Shown: in pieces, positions 22,646 through 31,500 of the stretch
How the letters are laid out: each line of letters opens with the position of its first letter
Numbering within the stretch: the stretch's first letter is position 1
Source of the DNA: Paenibacillus antri
Lineage (GTDB): Bacteria > Bacillota > Bacilli > Paenibacillales > YIM-B00363
Assembly: GCF_005765165.1 (NCBI RefSeq)
Contig: NZ_VCIW01000006.1
Location: forward strand, 62,001-126,000
Reading direction: 5' to 3'
Length of the DNA stretch: 64,000 bases
Notes under the pieces: model-generated
The model's input: only the letters and a program-made list of their open reading frames with translations
What the model was told of the DNA's origin: nothing
Databases searched by the model: none
Program-made: the position numbers and the translations under genes

Positions 22646-23539
22646 TTGAATCCTAGAATATCAATTGTAACTCCTTCATATAACCAAGGGAAGTTTATTA
22701 AGAGAACTATTGATAGTGTCTTTGATCAGGAGATTGAAGGTTTAGAAATGATTGTATTTGATGGAGGCAGTACGGATGAAACGGTTGAGGTTTTGGAAAG
22801 CTACGGTGACCGACTATTTTATGTTTCTGAAAAAGATAAGGGTCAATCTGATGCCATTAATAAGGGTTTTTTGAAAGCAAGAGGAGATGTCATCGGATGG
22901 TTAAACTCGGATGATGTGTATTACCCGGGTTCAATTTCTGCAGTTCTAGAGATATTCGCTAAGTATCCAGAAGTTGACGTGATATATGGAAAAGCCGACC
23001 ACATTGACGAAGAAGACGGTTATATTGAAGATTATTACACAGAATCATGGGACTATGGAAAATTAAAAGAAATCTGCTTTATTTGCCAACCCGCTGTGTT
23101 TTTTAGACGAAGCGTATTGGAGAAGTACGGTGTATTAAATGCTGCATTACGATTTTGCATGGACTATGAATTTTGGTTACGGATCGGACAAAAGAAGGGT
23201 TTTTATTTTCTTGATCAAAAGGTAGCCGGGTCTCGTCTTTACGCGGAAAATAAAACATTAGGCAGCCGTAGAAAAGTGCATGAAGAAATTTGTTCGATGT
23301 TAAACGATAAATTCGGAACAGTACCTGCAAGGTGGATATACAATTTAGCGCATGTTATCGTTGAAGAGTCGGGCGAAAGTAGAGAAAACGTAGAACGTAA
23401 TTTGCGTTTCGTTAAGTCGCTCATCCGGACTTCTGCGAAGTGCTTTCTTAAGTATAACAAAAAAGTTCCATTGAACGAAATTCGAAATATGTTCGGCTGG
23501 TATCGTGAGGCAAAAAAGCCAGCTAAAGGAGGGGGATGA
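22646..23539 (+). CDS. GT2-family glycosyltransferase
   Basis: A 297-aa GT-A enzyme. It shows SIVTPSYNQGKFIKRTIDS at the N-terminus, the nucleotide-sugar region DGGSTDET, the metal-binding acidic motif NSDDVYYPG (about residues 88-96) and the catalytic region MDYEFWLRIG (about 172-181). TTG 22646 follows an AGGAG site. It overlaps the next gene by 4 nt. It shares CFICQPAVFFRR and CMDYEFWLR with the GT2 at 24693 (CIICQPATLVRA, CMDYELWWR), so the two are paralogues. Confidence 0.9.
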   Translation: MNPRISIVTPSYNQGKFIKRTIDSVFDQEIEGLEMIVFDGGSTDETVEVLESYGDRLFYVSEKDKGQSDAINKGFLKARGDVIGWLNSDDVYYPGSISAVLEIFAKYPEVDVIYGKADHIDEEDGYIEDYYTESWDYGKLKEICFICQPAVFFRRSVLEKYGVLNAALRFCMDYEFWLRIGQKKGFYFLDQKVAGSRLYAENKTLGSRRKVHEEICSMLNDKFGTVPARWIYNLAHVIVEESGESRENVERNLRFVKSLIRTSAKCFLKYNKKVPLNEIRNMFGWYREAKKPAKGGG

Positions 23540-24711
23540 CAATGAAAATTGGCTTTGACGTGAGTCAAACCGCAGAGGATATGGCGGGGTGCGCTTTCTT
23601 TGCAAAGCAAATCATAAGTCATCTCCTGGACGTAGATACTAGTAATGAGTATTTGCTTTATCCTGTCTTTTACAATTACAGACATCCCGAATACAAAAAG
23701 GCTTACCAAAGTGACAGACCAAATGCGAAGAATTATTTCCATGAAGTTTCTTGGGCTAAACTAAACCAATTATGGGATAGTTCTGAGTTTCAAAGGGATG
23801 AACTTCTCGGTCACCCGGATATTATACATTCAAACAATTTTTGTTGCCCAATCGATGTTCGAGCGAAAAAGATTGTTACGATATATGACATGGTTTATCT
23901 AGATCGTCCAGAGTTTTCAACCGAAGCAAACCGGATCGTTTGTTTCAACGGGGCTTTCGAGTCGAGTATCTATGCTGATCATATAGTTACCATCTCGGAA
24001 AGCTCAAAACAGTCTTTTCTTAAATATTTCCCTCATTACCCGGAAGAACGTATTTCGGTTATTTACTTAGGTAGTCGCCCAACTCTAACCAGTCACTTGA
24101 GCGAATCGGTCAAAAAGAAGGTTATTCAAAAATTTAATATTCAAGATAGTGGTTTTTGGTTAGGTGTCGGTACTGTCGAGCCAAGGAAAAATTACCGTCT
24201 TTTATTGGAGGCGTATGCCAAAATAGTAAGAGAATATTCTGAGACGCGTCCATTATTTATCGCAGGTGGCAAGGGCTGGTTGGAAAATGACATACAAGCT
24301 AGAGTACAGGAACTAGGAATCCAGGACAAAGTAAACTTTCTTGGTTATGTTTCAGACGAAGAGCTTTCGGTTCTATACAATTTGTGTTTTGCTTTTGTTT
24401 ACCCTTCCCATTACGAGGGATTTGGATTACCGGTACTTGAAGCGATGAGCTTTGGAGCTCCGGTTATTACAAGCAATGTAACCAGCATTCCAGAAGTAAT
24501 TGGTGATGCGGGAATCTTAATGGATCCAAACAGTTCGGACAGCTTAACAAAAGCTATGATAACAATGGTACAACAACAGGATCAAAGAAAGAAAATGGCG
24601 GAGAAGTCGATAGAACAGGCTGGGAAATTCTCATGGGAACGTGCAGCACGACAAACCCTAGATGTTTACAAAAAAGTTATGGAGCAGGAACCATGGCACC
24701 GAAGCAAATAA
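23536..24711 (+). CDS. GT4-family glycosyltransferase
   Basis: A 391-aa GT-B enzyme. It has [20 protein letters not shown] (about residues 210-229) and donor motif [19 protein letters not shown] (about 295-313). The start ATG 23536 (or 23542) has AAAGGAGGGGG directly upstream and overlaps the preceding stop. It overlaps the following GT2 gene by 19 nt. Confidence 0.9.
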   Translation: MTMKIGFDVSQTAEDMAGCAFFAKQIISHLLDVDTSNEYLLYPVFYNYRHPEYKKAYQSDRPNAKNYFHEVSWAKLNQLWDSSEFQRDELLGHPDIIHSNNFCCPIDVRAKKIVTIYDMVYLDRPEFSTEANRIVCFNGAFESSIYADHIVTISESSKQSFLKYFPHYPEERISVIYLGSRPTLTSHLSESVKKKVIQKFNIQDSGFWLGVGTVEPRKNYRLLLEAYAKIVREYSETRPLFIAGGKGWLENDIQARVQELGIQDKVNFLGYVSDEELSVLYNLCFAFVYPSHYEGFGLPVLEAMSFGAPVITSNVTSIPEVIGDAGILMDPNSSDSLTKAMITMVQQQDQRKKMAEKSIEQAGKFSWERAARQTLDVYKKVMEQEPWHRSK

Positions 24712-25520
24712 ATCCGAAGATCGCAATCGCTGTCCCAAACTTAAATCAAGGAAGGTATTTATTGGATGCATTAGAAAGCATCAGGAGACAAGAGGGCATT
24801 GACATTTACGTCGCTGTTCTTGATGCAGGATCCACGGATAACTCCTTAGAGATAATTCGCGAAAATATTGATATTATTCAGTATTGGCGCTCACATAAAG
24901 ACGAAGGCCAGGCAGCTGCAATCAACGAGGGGATTGCTGCCTTTCCTAGAGTTGATTATGTTTGTTGGTTGAATGCTGACGATACTTTTTTGACCAACGG
25001 TTTGTCGAAAATGGCCGAATTCCTTGAGAAAAATAAACAGTATGTCGCTGTTTACGGGAAAGCACATATTACAAATGAGATTAATCAAAAGATTGGCGAA
25101 TACCCAACTGAACCGTTCAGCAGGGAGACGCTTGCGATGCGATGCATCATTTGTCAGCCTGCTACCTTAGTAAGGGCTGATATCTGGCAGAAAGTTAAGG
25201 GGGTTGACTCAAGATATCATATGTGCATGGATTACGAGCTATGGTGGCGAATAGCTGCTCAAGGTGATATTGCCTATTTCGAGTATCCGGTGGCATGTTC
25301 CCGGGACCATGATGAAACGAAAACAAGGAATAATCAGAAAGCTCATTTTGAAGAGGCGTTCGAGCTCTTAAGAAATCATTATGGGCAAGTGCCTTGGCAC
25401 TGGTGTATAAGTCGAGTTAAGGAAATTATACACCCAAGTGGGAGTCTATACGGCAAGTTATTTCAGAGGATTCTAGCATCAATACTTTATTTGAAGATGA
25501 GAAAAGGAAAAAGAGGCTAA
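24693..25520 (+). CDS. GT2-family glycosyltransferase
   Basis: A 275-aa GT-A enzyme with VPNLNQGRYLLDALESIRRQ, DAGSTDNS, acidic motif NADDTFLTNG and MDYELWWRIA. It is a paralogue of the GT2 at 22646. Start ATG 24693 has GGAG eight nt upstream; the frame opens earlier at 24633, but that part overlaps the preceding gene without a ribosome site. Last gene of the manC operon. Confidence 0.88.
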   Translation: MAPKQINPKIAIAVPNLNQGRYLLDALESIRRQEGIDIYVAVLDAGSTDNSLEIIRENIDIIQYWRSHKDEGQAAAINEGIAAFPRVDYVCWLNADDTFLTNGLSKMAEFLEKNKQYVAVYGKAHITNEINQKIGEYPTEPFSRETLAMRCIICQPATLVRADIWQKVKGVDSRYHMCMDYELWWRIAAQGDIAYFEYPVACSRDHDETKTRNNQKAHFEEAFELLRNHYGQVPWHWCISRVKEIIHPSGSLYGKLFQRILASILYLKMRKGKRG

Positions 25521-25645
25521 GAATGACGACCCAAACATTTCCTTTATTAGTACTATATTTATAATCTTTTTTAGCAGGTTATAGCTTTGTTTCATGGTTT
25601 GTGCCGATATGCTCAGCTGATATGGCCGATGGATTAATCGAATTC

Positions 25646-25683
25646 AAAGCCTGATTATAAAACTCACTTTCCGGGCTTTTTTA
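25646..25683 (+). terminator. Rho-independent terminator of the glycan operon
   Basis: AAAGCCTG (25646-25653) pairs with CGGGCTTT (25672-25679, one G-U) across an 18-nt loop, followed by a T-run. Confidence 0.6.
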
Positions 25684-25821
25684 GCGAACACTTCGCAAAT
25701 ATATCTTAATGACTGTGGAATGAATTTCAGTGTGAAATTAGGAAGTCACTGCGGAAATTTCTAACGTCTTTACTGGTAAAAGCTAAATTTTTGTTTTGGA
25801 ATCGGCAATCGATTATTTCGT

Positions 25822-25862
25822 AAAGCGTCGAGGGTGGGGACTTCCGCTTCGGCGCTTTTTAT
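25822..25862 (+). terminator. Second terminator-like hairpin
   Basis: A 10-bp stem, AAAGCGTCGA (25822-25831) with TCGGCGCTTT (25849-25858), ends in a T-run about 55 nt before the next gene. Confidence 0.7.
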
Positions 25863-25917
25863 TTAAGATAAAGATTGCTATACTTCTAAAGATGATTTGG
25901 ATTAGGAGGACTAAGCA

Positions 25918-27063
25918 TTGAACATATATAGTAGTTTTGAAATTAATAGACTCATTAAACAAGTAAATGACCTTTATAATGACTTGATAAGCAAACGAAA
26001 TAATCTAAACTTATATGAAAAAAGTATCACTTCCCAAAATGGTGAGGACGGAATAATAGAGGAGATATTTAGGAGAATAGGTACCACGAATAAATTCTTC
26101 GTTGAATTTGGGGTGCAGGACGGCATGCAGTGTAACTCAGCTTATTTGTCTGTCTATAACCACTGGAACGGCCTTCTTATTGAAGGCGACAGAGATATGT
26201 ATGAACGAGCCCTTTTTAATTACCAGGGCAAACCAGTCTCGATAGTTAACAGTTTTATTACGAGGGATAACATTGTTTCAATATTTAAAGAGAATGAGGT
26301 ACCGGTTGAAATTGATTTATTAAGTATTGACATCGACGGAAATGACTATTGGGTGTGGAAATCTTTGGAGGAATATCGACCTCGCGTTGTCATTGTGGAG
26401 TATAATGCATCGTATGCTCCTCCAATAGAGTGGATAATGGAATACAATGATTATCATGTATGGGACGGTACTGATCACTTTGGCGCTAGTTTAACATCAT
26501 ACACAAAGTTAGCTAACGAAATGGGATATTCTTTGATATGTACTGAATCGCAAGGCGTTAATGCTTTTTTTGTACGTACGGACCTCCTTACGGAAACACT
26601 TAGTGCAAGAACGCCAGAGGAATGCTATCATCCACCGAAATATGGTGTTTTCTTTGGAGGTCACCCAAAACGAACCAAGACCGAGAACCTACCTGCCTCG
26701 GCATTCCAAGCGGAAATCCAAACGGATGTAGTAGAGGTTACGGGTCCTCCCGGATCAATGCATGCGATAGAAATTAACATAAAGAATATCGGAAATTATT
26801 CTTGGCCGTTCATACATGATTACCCCTTCCATCTGGGGAATCATTGGTTAGACGATAAGAAACAGACTGTACTCTTTAATGACGCAAGAATTTCAATTCC
26901 AGGGAAAATTAGACCAAGTGCGGGGACAAAACTTATTTTTCCGTTCACTTGCCCGATCAAACCCGGAGTGTATTACCTTGAATTTGACCTGGTGATCGAA
27001 TCCGTTGCGTGGTTTCGTGATTTTGGATCAAAAACTGCTGAAGTAAAGATTGTTGTAGAGTGA
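25918..27063 (+). CDS. FkbM-like methyltransferase with C-terminal Ig-like domain
   Basis: 381 aa. The N-terminal two thirds show a SAM-methyltransferase-like core: NGEDGIIEEIFRRIG (about residues 40-54), FFVEFGVQDG (motif I, about 59-68) and LLSIDIDGNDYWVWKSL (about 136-152), as in FkbM-related proteins. Residues about 268-381 form a beta-sandwich with LGNHWLDD, a Pro-Gly-rich turn and YYLEFDLVIESVAWFRDFG, a module often fused to surface-glycan enzymes. TTG 25918 has GGAGGA seven nt upstream. It is AT-rich like the glycan operon but separated from it by terminators. A sugar O-methyltransferase role is inferred. Confidence 0.7.
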   Translation: MNIYSSFEINRLIKQVNDLYNDLISKRNNLNLYEKSITSQNGEDGIIEEIFRRIGTTNKFFVEFGVQDGMQCNSAYLSVYNHWNGLLIEGDRDMYERALFNYQGKPVSIVNSFITRDNIVSIFKENEVPVEIDLLSIDIDGNDYWVWKSLEEYRPRVVIVEYNASYAPPIEWIMEYNDYHVWDGTDHFGASLTSYTKLANEMGYSLICTESQGVNAFFVRTDLLTETLSARTPEECYHPPKYGVFFGGHPKRTKTENLPASAFQAEIQTDVVEVTGPPGSMHAIEINIKNIGNYSWPFIHDYPFHLGNHWLDDKKQTVLFNDARISIPGKIRPSAGTKLIFPFTCPIKPGVYYLEFDLVIESVAWFRDFGSKTAEVKIVVE

Positions 27064-27460
27064 TTATTTATGTCATCGAAGATCAGTCGGCTGCCGAATC
27101 CAGAGCGGCGCAACGATTAGGTGAGCCACTTTTGCATCCCTTTGAATGACTTGGATTAGTACTGCGGCATATTTCAGATATGTGAGCGAGATTATGATCA
27201 GATCCATCACTTTTGACATCCACAAGATTCCGAAGTAGGAGCATACGTAATCTTATGCGTAAAGGCGGATTAGCCCAAAGAGAGCTATTGTATATCTCCG
27301 AGCGGAGAGACATGAAGGCTTGGAAAAGACCCGGGGTGCTGGAAGCAGCGGTCACGTGGGAGTTTGATTATGGCCTTATGCTGTGCGATCAAGCTATGGA
27401 CGCGTCGTTATGCGAACCTCAGGAACTTGCGGCTTGGGTTCGCGAGAAGAGAGTACCATT
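27064..27460. other. 397-bp non-coding/degenerate stretch at the composition boundary
   Basis: No intact gene. An open frame at 27213-27467 (84 codons, TTG start, no ribosome site) runs into the start of the next gene and may be the worn remains of a coding sequence. I do not recognise it. Base composition switches here from AT-rich (left) to GC-rich (right). Confidence 0.5.
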
Positions 27461-28078
27461 ATGTTAAAGCTGCTGAACTGGAAAGCAAAGCTGCTGTTGC
27501 TCTTACTTGCCGTCGTCGTATGTCTTGTCGCGATGCATGTACCGCTTCTGTCCGCGGCGGGCGGCTATCTCAAGCTCCCCTGCACCGCACCGCCCGCGAG
27601 CGACGCGATCATCGTCCTCGGCGGCGAGATGAACGGCGAGCGGACGCGCAAGGGCGCGGAGCTGTACCGCGAGGGCGTGGCGCCGAAGGTGATGCTGTCC
27701 GACGGGACGAAGATGTCATGGCGGACGACGGCGAACGAGGAGATGCACGCGCTCGCGGTGCAAGAGGGGGTTCCGCCCGAGGCGATCCTGCAAGAGGAGA
27801 AGTCCCGGAGCACGTACGAGAACGCCGTGTATACAAGAGAGCTTATGGAGCAACTCGGCTATGACTCGGCGGTCGTCGTCACGTCGGACTGGCATGCGAA
27901 GCGGTCGCGGTTCATTTTCGAGAAGGTGTATAAGGGTTCTGGCATTGAACTGGCGTATTGCGGGACGCCGGACGATCGAAGCGACTTCGACGAGTGGTGG
28001 AAGGACGGCGAGAAGCAGCAGGTCGTGATGATGGAGTGGGCGAAGACGCTCGTCTATTGGGCGAAATACGCCTTCTGA
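27461..28078 (+). CDS. YdcF/SanA-like (DUF218) membrane-anchored protein
   Basis: 205 aa. One N-terminal transmembrane helix (about residues 8-30) is followed by a DUF218 domain: DAIIVLGGEMNGER (about 48-61), TANEEMHAL and VVTSDWHAKRSRF (about 143-155), with an ENA segment between. DUF218 proteins are linked to envelope and glycan metabolism, but the reaction is not settled. ATG 27461 is chosen because the hydrophobic segment follows directly; the upstream extension (to 27383) lacks a ribosome site. Confidence 0.82.
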   Translation: MLKLLNWKAKLLLLLLAVVVCLVAMHVPLLSAAGGYLKLPCTAPPASDAIIVLGGEMNGERTRKGAELYREGVAPKVMLSDGTKMSWRTTANEEMHALAVQEGVPPEAILQEEKSRSTYENAVYTRELMEQLGYDSAVVVTSDWHAKRSRFIFEKVYKGSGIELAYCGTPDDRSDFDEWWKDGEKQQVVMMEWAKTLVYWAKYAF

Positions 28079-28145
28079 CGCAGGTTTAGCGCCTCAGCAA
28101 GTTTCCCATACTGATAGCATATACTGGTTATCAGGAGGGAACGCC

Positions 28146-28274
28146 ATGAGGGACAAACATCGAGGTTTGCGGGAGACGGATTTATCCGTGTGGCGCGGCA
28201 TCTTCTTCGGTATTTTGCTTGGGGCGAGCATGTGGGCGGCTATTTTGTGGCTGTTGTGGCTCTGGTTGTTTTGA
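28146..28274 (+). CDS. Small membrane peptide, 42 aa
   Basis: ATG 28146 is preceded by AGGAGGGA at ideal spacing. The product has a charged N-terminus (MRDKHRGLRETDLSVWRG) and one Trp/Leu-rich transmembrane helix to the C-terminus (WLLWLWLF). Two terminators follow directly, so it is transcribed as a unit, perhaps with the YdcF-like gene. I know of no family. Confidence 0.6.
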   Translation: MRDKHRGLRETDLSVWRGIFFGILLGASMWAAILWLLWLWLF

Positions 28275-28294
28275 TTCAAGGTGCAGCACCGATG

Positions 28295-28330
28295 CGCTGA
28301 GCGCGGCGAAAGCCGGCTCGGCGTTTTTTT
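28295..28330 (+). terminator. Rho-independent terminator
   Basis: CGCTGAGC...GGC-GAAA-GCC...GCTCGGCG hairpin ending at 28323, followed by seven T. Confidence 0.8.
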
Positions 28331-28353
28331 GTTCATTGGGCCGCGGCGTTCGG

Positions 28354-28388
28354 CCGGTTTCGGGACACTCCCGGGACCGGTTTTTTTT
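28354..28388 (+). terminator. Second tandem terminator
   Basis: CCGGTTTCGGGA (28354-28365) folds back on TCCCGGGACCGG (28369-28380), followed by eight T. The tandem pair insulates the surface-protein operon from upstream transcription. Confidence 0.8.
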
Positions 28389-28412
28389 CTTCGTTTTCGA
28401 GTTGGAAAAATA

Positions 28413-28441
28413 TATACAAGAGATGGCTGGGAGGGTATAAT
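28413..28441 (+). promoter_or_regulatory. Probable sigma-A promoter of the cohesin/dockerin locus
   Basis: TATACA (28413-28418), 17-nt spacer, TATAAT (28436-28441), about 75 nt before the GTG start and just after two terminators. Confidence 0.5.
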
Positions 28442-28518
28442 CTACCTGCAGTTCATATACTTAATTACCTATATTAGTAAACATCATAGTTTAATAGAAC
28501 TAGCGGGAGAGTGGGAAT

Positions 28519-31500
28519 GTGAGGAAGCATTTTCGCAAGGGGGCTTACAGGTGGCTGCTGGCCGGGCTGATCGCCTTGATGTCGTGCATCCCTCTGGCAG
28601 GCATCCCTGTCGCGCAAGCGGCGGAAGGGGACGATTTGCTCGGTGGGCTGACAGTGAGAGCGGATGGCGTGGAGCTTGAGCTCATGGGATATGTCGATGG
28701 AAGCTGGGAGCCTTCCTTCAGCCCTTACGTGTATCACTACGAGGTGATGACCGGCTCGGCGGACACGCTGGAAGTTTCGCCGCAGCTGAACGTGCCATTT
28801 GTCGGAAAGCTGAAAATTAACGGGCATAAGGCGACGGATGGAGAACCGTATACCGTACCTCTCCGGTACGGGGAAACCTGGATCGAGATCGACGTCATCG
28901 GCGAGGAGTATGCGAATACGTATTACCTCAAGGCGATCCGGAGGCCGTTCGACGTGAACGGGATGTCGTCGATTCCGGCGGTCGCGTACGATCTCGATTA
29001 CCCGATCGGGATGGATGTGGATGCGGTCGGGAATACGTATGTCGCGGATTTCGGCAGTCATCGAGTCGTCAAGCTGTCTCCGACGGGGGAGGTTCTGCTG
29101 ACCATCGGCGCGTTCGACAACAATGGCATCACGGAGTCGTTGTACTATCCGACTGCGGTGAGGGTGGACGACGAAGGCAGGATTTATGTCTCGGACTCGG
29201 CGAACGACCGGATCGCGGTCTTCGGAGCCGACGGGGCGTTCTTGGAATTCCGAGGCGTCGGGTTGCTGAACGAGCCCGAAGGCTTCGCGATCGACGCCGC
29301 CGGCAACCTGTACGTAGCGAACAGCGGGAGCGACCGACTTGTCGCGCTGCTTGTGGGCGGCGGCACGTGGTTTTGGGACAATGACGGGACCCTTGCGGAT
29401 CCGATGGGCGCGGCGGTCGATGCGGCGGGCAACGTATACGTGACCGAGCGATTCCCGATGATGGGCGGCGATATCGGCGTCGGCACCGTCTACAAGGTGA
29501 GCGCGAACGGCGAATACTTGGCCGAGTTTCCGACGACGCCGGCACCGCCGGAGACGAGCGAAGACGGGCAAGGCGAAATGATAGATCCTTTCGAAAATAG
29601 TTCGACGCCGAGAGACCTCGCGATCGACGCTGGCGGAAATCTCTTGCTGCTGGACGAGACAAAGAACAAGATTCAGGTGTTCGATCCAGCGAGCGGCGAG
29701 CTGTTGGACGAGTGGAGCGGGATCGGGAATCAGCCTGCGGGACTAGCGGTCAGCGACGACTTCTTGTACGGCGTGCAAGGGACGCTGTACGTGACGGATA
29801 CGGGTCACGGCACGATCGTGAAGGCGAACGCCTTCGGCGAAGCGCGAGGCTACTTCGATTACCCGACGAACGTGGCCGTGGACGCCGCGGGGAATGTATA
29901 TGTAGCCGATTCCGGTCAAGGGGAGATCGAGAAGTACGACGCCGCCGGAACGAAGATGGCCGCATACCGACTCGAGAACTTCAACCCGGATCTCGTCGCC
30001 GTCAGTCCGACAGGCGTCGTGTACGCGGCTGAGGCGTGGGCGGGACGCATCGTGAAGTTTCTCGCCGACGGCACCAAGGACGCGGACATTACGGTGCCGA
30101 ACGAGCTGCACGGCATCGCGCTCTCGAAGCACGGCAATGTGCTTGCGACGGAGACGCGGTACGACGTGGGGACGCCGGTCGGATACGTAGTGGAATACAG
30201 CGGGGCTTCGCTGGAACAAACAAACTTGTTCGAGGCGGATCAGCCGCGGCTGATCGCCGCCGACCGCAAAGGGTTCATCTATGTGTCCAGTGGAATCAAC
30301 TCGATTCAGGTGTTCTCGGCGGACGGAACGTTCGCTTACGAGCTTGGCGTTTACCCAGGAGCGTACGACCGATTGGACTACATAACAGGGCTGGCGGTGA
30401 ACGCGGCCGGGCAAGTGTTCGTGGGAGATTCGGAAAACCAAACGTTGCACGCCTTCACCCCCGACGGCGCGTATGCCGGCGGCTTGCAACACTTCTTGCC
30501 GGACGCGGAGGATTATCCTTACGGTCTGGCGACGGATGCCGCCGGAGATCTGATCGTCGCGGATAAGAACAGCCATCGCGTCCTTCGTATGGATTTAGAA
30601 TACGAGAACCGGTTGAGCGGGCTCCATGCCGACGTCGGGTATTTCCTATCGGACTTCCTGCCGCAAGAGCCGAACCATGTACTCATGGTGCCGAGGAACG
30701 CGGAGACGGTGGAGCTGCTTCCTTCGCTCAACGACCCTCGAGCAAGGCTGTACGTGAACGGGGCGCTGCAGGAGGATGGTTCGGCTCCGCTGGAGGTTCC
30801 GTTGGAACCGGGGACGGAGACGCAGTTGGAACTAAGGGTCGTGAATGCCGACGACGAAGCGAGGACGTATTCGGTTCGTATCCTTCCCGAGCTGGCGGTG
30901 TCAGGCGACGCCTTCGCCGCGCTTCCGGCCGGGGAGATCGTTACGTTCGCGGACCGGGAATGGATGACGGTAGGCGACGGGAGCGGGAAGCTGCTCGCGC
31001 TGGAGCCTTACGGGGAGCCGACGGAGTGGGATGACGCGTTCGATTATAACGCGGCGTCGTCGCGGACGGATGCCGGCTACCGCTTCGACTCGACGCATGA
31101 ATCGTCGCTCGCCTATCGCCTGAACACCAACTACTTGAACTTGTTGGACGGCGAAGCGTACCGGAAATATTGGCTCGTCTCGATGGACATCGAGGCGCCG
31201 TACCTGCTCAAGACGGGAAGCGTCGTCGAGGTCGACGAATCGATTGAACCGTATATAGCAAGGGAAAAGGTCGCCTTACTCACGTATGCGGAGTATAAGG
31301 CACTGCAATCGGGCGGATGGCTGCATCCGGACGATCCGGTGACGGGATGGGACGAGCGATGGTTCCTCATGAATCCGATCGCGAACGCGCCGGAATCGAA
31401 CCCGGACTGGTACCAGTACCATGCTTTCGTACAAAACTACGGATCCGGCGAGGTCGAGTTGTTCCATACGCCGTTCGCGGCGAAGCCGGTCATCCGGCTC

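Larger units (their letters stand above)
25521..25917. other. 397-bp AT-rich gap after the glycan operon
   Basis: No credible gene was found on either strand. It holds two terminator-like hairpins (25646-25683 and 25822-25862) and, at its right end, the ribosome site of the next gene. Confidence 0.6.

Noticed and set aside
27364-27864. 166-codon frame overlapping the YdcF-like gene
   Set aside because: Out of frame with the DUF218 motifs and Arg-rich; no ribosome site.
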